From: Modestobacter sp.
GTDB lineage: Bacteria > Actinomycetota > Actinomycetes > Mycobacteriales > Geodermatophilaceae
NCBI GenBank assembly: GCA_025966175.1
Contig: JAOPVN010000265.1
Span: forward strand, 1 to 9,724
Reading direction: 5' to 3'
Length of the DNA stretch: 9,724 nucleotides
A program made the position numbers and the translations under genes. The notes under the pieces were generated by a model. It saw only the letters and a list, made by a program, of their open reading frames with translations. It ran no database searches and was not told the DNA's origin. Below are positions 6,233 through 9,724 of this stretch, one piece after another; within the stretch, counting starts at the first letter, position 1; each line of letters starts with the position of its first letter.

Positions 6233-7591
6233 CTACTGCAATGTGATCGGGTTGACGATGTCGGCGACGAACAGCATGCCGCTCAGCACCAGGAAAAGCC
6301 CGGCGACGACGTAGGCGACCGGCATCAGCCGGGCGATGTCGAACGGGCCGGGGTCGGGGCGACCGCGCCAGCGGGCGACGGTGGACCGGGCCTTCTCGTA
6401 CAGCGCGCCGGCGACGTGCCCGCCGTCCAGCGGGTAGATCGGCACCAGGTTGAACAGGAACAGCACCATGTTCACGCTGGCCAGCAGGCTCAGGAAGATG
6501 GAGAGCTTCTGCAGCGCGGTGACCTGGGTGAGCGCGAAGTACTCACCGGAGAGCCGGCCGACCCCGACCACGCCGATCGGCCCGTTCGGGTCTCGCTGCT
6601 CCCCCAGGAACGCCGCCCGGAACAGCTGCGGCACCCGCTCGGGGATCTGCACGAGCTTCTGCACCGACTGCGAGACGACCATCCCGAAGTAGCCCGGCAC
6701 GGCGCTGATCGGCTGGCGCGCGAACCCGCTCGCCGGGGCGATGCCGACGTAGCCGGCGGTCATCGTGTCCTGGCCGGTGGCATCGGTGTAGACGGTGTTG
6801 GCGATCGGGGTGACGGTGAGGTCGCGCTGCTCGCCGCCCCGGTCGATGGTGATCGCCACCGGCTGGTCGGGATGGCTGCGGATCGCCTCCTGGACCACCG
6901 ACCAGCTGTCGTAGGCCGTCGGGTCCAGCTGCTGGCCCTCGATGGCCACGATGGTGTCGCCGGGCAGTAGGCCCGCAGCGGCGGCAGGGCTCTGCTGGGC
7001 GAGCGCACAGCCGGCGGTGCCGGCCTCGCAGACCTGGCCGTCGGCGGTCACCGGGGTGGTGCAGTCGGCGTCGGAGCTCGCCCCCGCCGGCAGGACGCAC
7101 GCGGGGACCTGGTCGACCTGGGTGGTGATCACGCTCGTGCCCAGCCCGACCAGGACGACGGCGAAGAAGACGACCGCGAGCACCAGGTTGTGGAAGGGGC
7201 CCGCGAACATCACGATCACCCGCTGCCACCACGGCTTCTTGTAGAAGACCCGGTCGCCGTCGGTGGGCAGCACGTCGTTGAGCGCCTGGCCGCGGACCTC
7301 GGCGATGAAGCTGCGCATCCGGGTGGCGCGCTTGCTCTCGCCCTCCTCGGCCGGCGGGATCATGCCGACGATCCGGATGTAGCCGCCCAGCGGCACGGCC
7401 TTGATGCCGAACTCGGTCTCGCCGCGGCGCCGGGAGAACACCGTCGGCCCGAAGCCGACGAAGAACTGCGGCACCCGCATGCCGAACTTCCGGGCCCAGA
7501 AGAAGTGCCCGAACTCGTGGAAGCCGATGCTGAACAGCAGGCCGACGGCGAAGGCGACGATCCCGAGGACCGACAACAGGAACCCGCTCAG
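6233..7591 (-). CDS. rseP: Site-2 protease RseP/Rip1-type (M50 intramembrane metalloprotease)
   Basis: This membrane zinc protease cuts transmembrane proteins, typically anti-sigma factors, within the bilayer. The 452-residue product has HEFGH (25-29) in the first membrane helix. A second membrane segment lies at about 125-152, and one PDZ domain at about 200-263 (SPAAAAGLLPGDTIVAIEG). The third metal ligand is in NLVPIYPLDGGH (381-392), and a last helix spans about 424-446. It is longer than mycobacterial Rip1 (about 404 aa), partly because of a four-cysteine loop (C165, C177, C188, C195) before the PDZ domain. Start choice is difficult: no ATG or GTG gives a sensible N-terminus. The best candidate is CTG at 7591-7589, 1 nt after the dxr stop, with GGAGG 5 nt upstream. 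TTG at 7576-7574 would give 447 residues but lacks a well-placed ribosome site. Upstream starts would add unrelated residues overlapping dxr. Confidence 0.93.
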   Translation of the reverse strand: MSGFLLSVLGIVAFAVGLLFSIGFHEFGHFFWARKFGMRVPQFFVGFGPTVFSRRRGETEFGIKAVPLGGYIRIVGMIPPAEEGESKRATRMRSFIAEVRGQALNDVLPTDGDRVFYKKPWWQRVIVMFAGPFHNLVLAVVFFAVVLVGLGTSVITTQVDQVPACVLPAGASSDADCTTPVTADGQVCEAGTAGCALAQQSPAAAAGLLPGDTIVAIEGQQLDPTAYDSWSVVQEAIRSHPDQPVAITIDRGGEQRDLTVTPIANTVYTDATGQDTMTAGYVGIAPASGFARQPISAVPGYFGMVVSQSVQKLVQIPERVPQLFRAAFLGEQRDPNGPIGVVGVGRLSGEYFALTQVTALQKLSIFLSLLASVNMVLFLFNLVPIYPLDGGHVAGALYEKARSTVARWRGRPDPGPFDIARLMPVAYVVAGLFLVLSGMLFVADIVNPITLQ

Positions 7592-7601
7592 CTCAGCCTC
7601 C
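7587..7601 (-). promoter_or_regulatory. Shine-Dalgarno that points to a CTG start for rseP
   Basis: On the minus strand the junction reads GGAGG-CTGAG-CTG-AGC. GGAGG (7601-7597) is a full Shine-Dalgarno lying inside the last dxr codons. The dxr stop TGA (7595-7593) lies in the spacer, and CTG follows after five bases. The arrangement favours reinitiation coupled to dxr translation. Confidence 0.55.
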
Positions 7602-8804
7602 GGCGATGGCGACGCGGGCGTGCTCCCGGGCCCACTTCTCAGCGGCCAGCACGTCCTCGACACAGGTGGGTGCGCCGAGGTCCGGCGCGGCGTCCAAGGT
7701 ACGCGCGATGACCTGCACGATGGCTGTGAACGCCAGGTGTCCGGCCGCGAATGCCGCAACGGCCTCCTCGTTGGCGGCGTTGAACATCGCCGGGACGACG
7801 CCGCCGGCCTCCCCCGCCTGCCGGGCGAGCCGCACCGCCGGGAAGACCTCGTCGTCCAGCGGCATGAACTCCCACGTGCTGGCCTTCGACCAGTCCAGCG
7901 CCGGCTGCACCTCGGGCAGCCGGTCGGGCCAGGCCAGCGCGAGCGCGATGGGCAGCCGCATGTCCGGCGGGCTGGCCTGGGCGATCGTGGCGCCGTCGAC
8001 GAAGGTGACCATCGAGTGCACGATCGACTGCGGGTGCACCACGACGTCGATGTCGGCGTAGGGGACGCCGAAGAGCAGGTGCGCCTCGATCAGCTCCAGC
8101 CCCTTGTTGACCAGGGTGGCGGAGTTGATCGTGACCACCGGGCCCATGTCCCAGGTGGGGTGGGCCAGCGCCTGCTCGCGGGTCACCCCGGCCAGCTCCT
8201 GGGCGCTGCGTCCACGGAACGGCCCGCCGCTGGCGGTGAGCACCAGCCGGGCGACCTCGCCCCGGGTGCCGCCGCGCAGGCACTGGGCCAGCGCTGAGTG
8301 CTCGGAGTCCACCGGCACCAGCTGCCCGGGGGCGGCGGCCGCCGTCACCAGTTCTCCCCCAGCGACCAGGGACTCCTTGTTGGCCAGCGCGACGGTGCGC
8401 CCCGCGCGCAGCGCGGACAGCGTCGGGCCGAGCCCGACCGAGCCGGTGATCCCGTTGAGGACGACGTCGGCCGGGCGGGCGGCGAGCTCCTCGGCGGCCC
8501 GCGGGCCGGCCAGGATCTCCGGCAGCGTGTAGTTCCCCTGGGCCCAGCCCCGCTGCTGGGCGGCGGCGTAGAAGGCGAGCTGCAGGTCCTGGGCCGCGGT
8601 GGCCCGGGCGACCGCGACCGTCTTCACCCCCAGCGCGAGGGCCTGCTCGGCCAGCAGGGCGACGTCACCGCCGCCGGCGGCCAGCCCGGTGATCTGCAGC
8701 CGGCCCGGGTTCTGTCGGGCGACGGCGATCGCCTGCCGCCCGACCGACCCGGTCGACCCCAGCACGGTGACCTCGCGCGGCTCGTCCACCGGCTCATCCT
8801 CCAT
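7593..8804 (-). CDS. dxr: 1-deoxy-D-xylulose 5-phosphate reductoisomerase (Dxr/IspC)
   Basis: Dxr makes MEP from DXP with NADPH and a divalent metal, the first committed step of the MEP isoprenoid pathway; it is the target of fosmidomycin. The 403-residue product has the Rossmann loop VTVLGSTGSVGRQ (12-24), the second-domain LNGITGSVGL and ALANKESLVAGG segments, and metal ligands D166 and E168 (VDSEHSA) and E237 (NKGLELIEAH). The substrate-covering loop is HPTWDMG (215-221), and VVVHPQSIVHSMV follows. The C-terminal helical domain includes FNAANEEAVAAF. Length is normal for actinobacteria. The ATG at 8804 has GGGAGGA about 7 nt upstream. It is the first gene of the minus-strand cluster, its stop is 1 nt from the proposed rseP start, and it diverges from the DUF2631 gene across a 70-nt spacer. 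Confidence 0.97.
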   Translation of the reverse strand: MEDEPVDEPREVTVLGSTGSVGRQAIAVARQNPGRLQITGLAAGGGDVALLAEQALALGVKTVAVARATAAQDLQLAFYAAAQQRGWAQGNYTLPEILAGPRAAEELAARPADVVLNGITGSVGLGPTLSALRAGRTVALANKESLVAGGELVTAAAAPGQLVPVDSEHSALAQCLRGGTRGEVARLVLTASGGPFRGRSAQELAGVTREQALAHPTWDMGPVVTINSATLVNKGLELIEAHLLFGVPYADIDVVVHPQSIVHSMVTFVDGATIAQASPPDMRLPIALALAWPDRLPEVQPALDWSKASTWEFMPLDDEVFPAVRLARQAGEAGGVVPAMFNAANEEAVAAFAAGHLAFTAIVQVIARTLDAAPDLGAPTCVEDVLAAEKWAREHARVAIAGG

Positions 8805-8874
8805 GGGGTGATCCTCCCAGGACCCGCCGACCGGCCGTGCTGTGCCCGCCGGCCGGGCCTGTCATCATGAGCCC

Positions 8875-9195
8875 GTGAGTGACGCGACCGGCCGGGGACA
8901 GGGCCACCAGACCAGCGCCCGTGTGATCGAGCAGCCTGCCCGCGAGGAGGCCATCGTCCGCGCGGGCGAGACGCCCATCACGCACGAGCGCCCCGAGGAC
9001 TGGGGCTGGCACGGCGAGGCGGGCAAGGCGGGCCGGATCGCCGGCTACGTCATGATCGTCTTCCTGCTCGTCATGATGGTCGGCAACCACCGGGGCCGGG
9101 TCGAGGACCTCTGGCTCATCGGCTTCGCCCTCACGATCCTCGTCTCGCTCATCTGGGACGCCCGCCGGCGGAAGAACGCCTGGCGCTCCCGCTGA
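8875..9195 (+). CDS. DUF2631 small membrane protein
   Basis: The 106-residue product matches the actinobacterial DUF2631 family, known also near dxr in mycobacteria (Rv2876). A hydrophilic N-terminus (1-50) ends in the family's W-G-W element within PEDWGWHG. Two membrane helices follow at about 54-70 (IAGYVMIVFLLVMMVG) and 79-95 (LWLIGFALTILVSLIW), joined by the short NHRGRVED turn. A basic tail DARRRKNAWRSR completes it. The GTG at 8875 was chosen because the in-frame extension upstream has no ribosome site and is low-complexity. Only a weak site precedes 8875. CATCAT at 8863-8868 lies 6 nt before the GTG, so a leaderless transcript is possible. The gene is divergent from dxr and ends before a strong terminator. 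Its function is unknown. Confidence 0.85.
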   Translation: MSDATGRGQGHQTSARVIEQPAREEAIVRAGETPITHERPEDWGWHGEAGKAGRIAGYVMIVFLLVMMVGNHRGRVEDLWLIGFALTILVSLIWDARRRKNAWRSR

Positions 9196-9227
9196 TCCCC
9201 CGCCGCTGACCAGCGGCACGACGCCTG

Positions 9228-9267
9228 CGACCGAGGCCGTCTCCCCCACGGGAGACGGCCTCGGTCG
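9228..9267 (+). terminator. Strong hairpin terminator after the DUF2631 gene
   Basis: CGACCGAGGCCGTCTCCC (9228-9245) and GGGAGACGGCCTCGGTCG (9250-9267) form a perfect 18-bp stem with a CCAC loop. No U-run follows, only TCTGTG, as is common for actinobacterial terminators. A smaller hairpin, GCCGCT-GACC-AGCGGC (9202-9217), sits directly after the stop codon and may assist. Confidence 0.85.
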
Positions 9268-9395
9268 TCTGTGCCCACACATGTGCACCGACGGCCGAAG
9301 GCATCGGCAGAACCCGCCGTCGAAGTGGGCTCCAGCTGTGGACGATCTGAATGACTGTTGTGCATATTTGGGGTTCTGCACGGCGTGTCGTGGCG

Positions 9396-9460
9396 ATCCG
9401 CTACAGCCGGAGCGGGTTCGGGCCGATAGGAATCGGCAGACAGGCCCGGGCATCCGGGCC
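9396..9460 (+). promoter_or_regulatory. Three consecutive hairpins upstream of the secreted protein gene
   Basis: Stem 1 pairs 9396-9402 with 9411-9417, including one G-U pair. Stem 2 is GCCGAT-AGGA-ATCGGC (9422-9437). Stem 3 is GGCCCGG-GCAT-CCGGGCC (9443-9460). CGGGCC at 9419-9424 can instead pair with GGCCCG at 9443-9448, which would exclude stems 2 and 3. The region 9268-9395 upstream holds an AT-richer patch and a GTGCA/TGCAC inverted repeat (9360-9381) but no gene I can support. I do not recognise a known riboswitch class. Confidence 0.45.
9402..9429 (+). promoter_or_regulatory. Candidate FliA/WhiG-class promoter
   Basis: GCCGATAG at 9422-9429 matches seven of eight bases of the GCCGATAA -10 element used by flagellar/sporulation sigma factors of the FliA/WhiG group. 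A TACA at 9402-9405, 16 nt upstream, is a partial match to the TAAA -35 element. The predicted transcript start near 9436 would leave a leader of about 48 nt before the secreted protein. The match is by eye, and the same bases also form a hairpin, so it may be coincidental. Confidence 0.4.
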
Positions 9461-9483
9461 GACCCCCTACACGGAGGACCCCG

Positions 9484-9724
9484 ATGAGCCGCCTGTCCCG
9501 TACCCGCGTCGCCGTTGCGACCGGGCTCACCCTGGGCACGGCCTCCGCCGGCCTCCTCTTCGCCCCGGCTGCCTTCGCTGCCCCCGCCGCGCCGATTGTC
9601 GCGCCGTCGAGCACCCTCGCCCCCGGAGCCGCCTTCACCATCTCCGGCGTCGGCTGCGTCCAGGCCTCGGACACCAACGAGCCCGCCGCCGCCGTGATCA
9701 CCCCGGACAGCGACGAGCCCGGAT
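9484..9724 (+). CDS. Secreted protein, N-terminal part (cut by window edge)
   Basis: Only the first 80 codons are present. ATG 9484 has GGAGGA 5 nt upstream, a strong site. The protein starts with a classical Sec signal: basic MSRLSRTR, a hydrophobic core, and a probable signal peptidase I cut after APAAFA (residue 32). The mature start APAAPIVAPSSTLAPGAAF followed by TISGVGC resembles the first strands of bacterial immunoglobulin-like or neocarzinostatin-like domains found in exported actinobacterial proteins. There is no lipobox, so it should be released or wall-associated. A cysteine lies at 58. The rest is Ala/Pro/Asp-rich and too short to classify. The upstream leader has a FliA/WhiG-like promoter candidate and hairpins, suggesting regulated expression. 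Function is unknown, and the domain guess is weak. Confidence 0.75.
   Translation, partial: MSRLSRTRVAVATGLTLGTASAGLLFAPAAFAAPAAPIVAPSSTLAPGAAFTISGVGCVQASDTNEPAAAVITPDSDEPG

Noticed and set aside
6216..6233. GTG overlapping the rseP stop (TAGTG) as the ispG start
   Set aside because: The TAGTG overlap is attractive for coupling, but the conserved VTVSLGMP start matches mycobacterial IspG and has its own GGGAGA upstream.
3738..6314. 858-residue plus-strand open frame
   Set aside because: It is the longest open frame in the window but is fully antisense to the end of the lipoprotein gene, the GNAT gene and ispG, all clearly real. It shows shadow-type composition.
8794..9453. 219-residue minus-strand open frame over the DUF2631 gene
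   Set aside because: It overlaps the DUF2631 gene and the perfect terminator stem, has no ribosome site or domain, and is low complexity.
9396..9483. Known riboswitch such as c-di-AMP ydaO type, which often precedes secreted wall proteins
   Set aside because: The characteristic conserved core segments are not visible. Hairpins are present but do not fit a class I know.
9281..9487. 68-residue plus-strand frame in the leader
   Set aside because: It is Cys- and Arg-rich with no Shine-Dalgarno, begins just after the terminator, and covers the structured leader. I could not support it as a leader peptide.

Overview
The window is chromosomal core sequence from a very GC-rich actinobacterium. GTG starts, Shine-Dalgarno sequences of the GGAGG type, DUF4439 and DUF2631 proteins, and the order dxr - rseP/rip1 - ispG - GNAT - penicillin-binding lipoprotein all match Actinobacteria. 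That order resembles the Mycobacterium tuberculosis Rv2870c-Rv2864c block. The protein style suggests Geodermatophilaceae (Blastococcus, Geodermatophilus, Modestobacter), but this is a recollection-based inference, not a search result.

Layout. (1) Positions 1-788, minus strand: rimP, a ribosome maturation factor with a long acidic tail that runs off the left edge. (2) 789-1018: divergent intergenic region with a possible rimP promoter. (3) 1019-2047, plus strand: two small ferritin-like genes, one a Tat-type lipoprotein and one a cytoplasmic DUF4439 protein. (4) 2041-2138: a compact two-way terminator whose outer arms contain the stop codons of both convergent genes. (5) 8804 down to 2132, minus strand: five genes read dxr, rseP (rip1), ispG, a GNAT acetyltransferase and a class B penicillin-binding lipoprotein. 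The first three are nearly contiguous (gaps of 1 and 17 nt). (6) 8875-9195, plus strand: a DUF2631 membrane protein, followed by an 18-bp perfect-stem terminator. (7) 9268-9483: a structured leader with a FliA/WhiG-like promoter candidate. (8) 9484-9724, plus strand: the N-terminal part of a secreted protein cut by the right edge.

How the genes fit together. dxr and ispG are the second and sixth enzymes of the MEP isoprenoid pathway, which feeds undecaprenyl phosphate and quinone synthesis. The site-2 protease between them acts in transmembrane stress signalling, and the last gene cross-links peptidoglycan. The minus-strand cluster is therefore a cell-envelope supply, surveillance and building unit. 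No mobile element, CRISPR array, tRNA or rRNA was seen. I found no clearly novel multi-gene system. The most unusual signals are local: a probable CTG start for rseP, the structured promoter/leader of the secreted protein, a 16-bp intragenic inverted repeat, the shared-stop terminator, and the repeat-built acidic tail of RimP.
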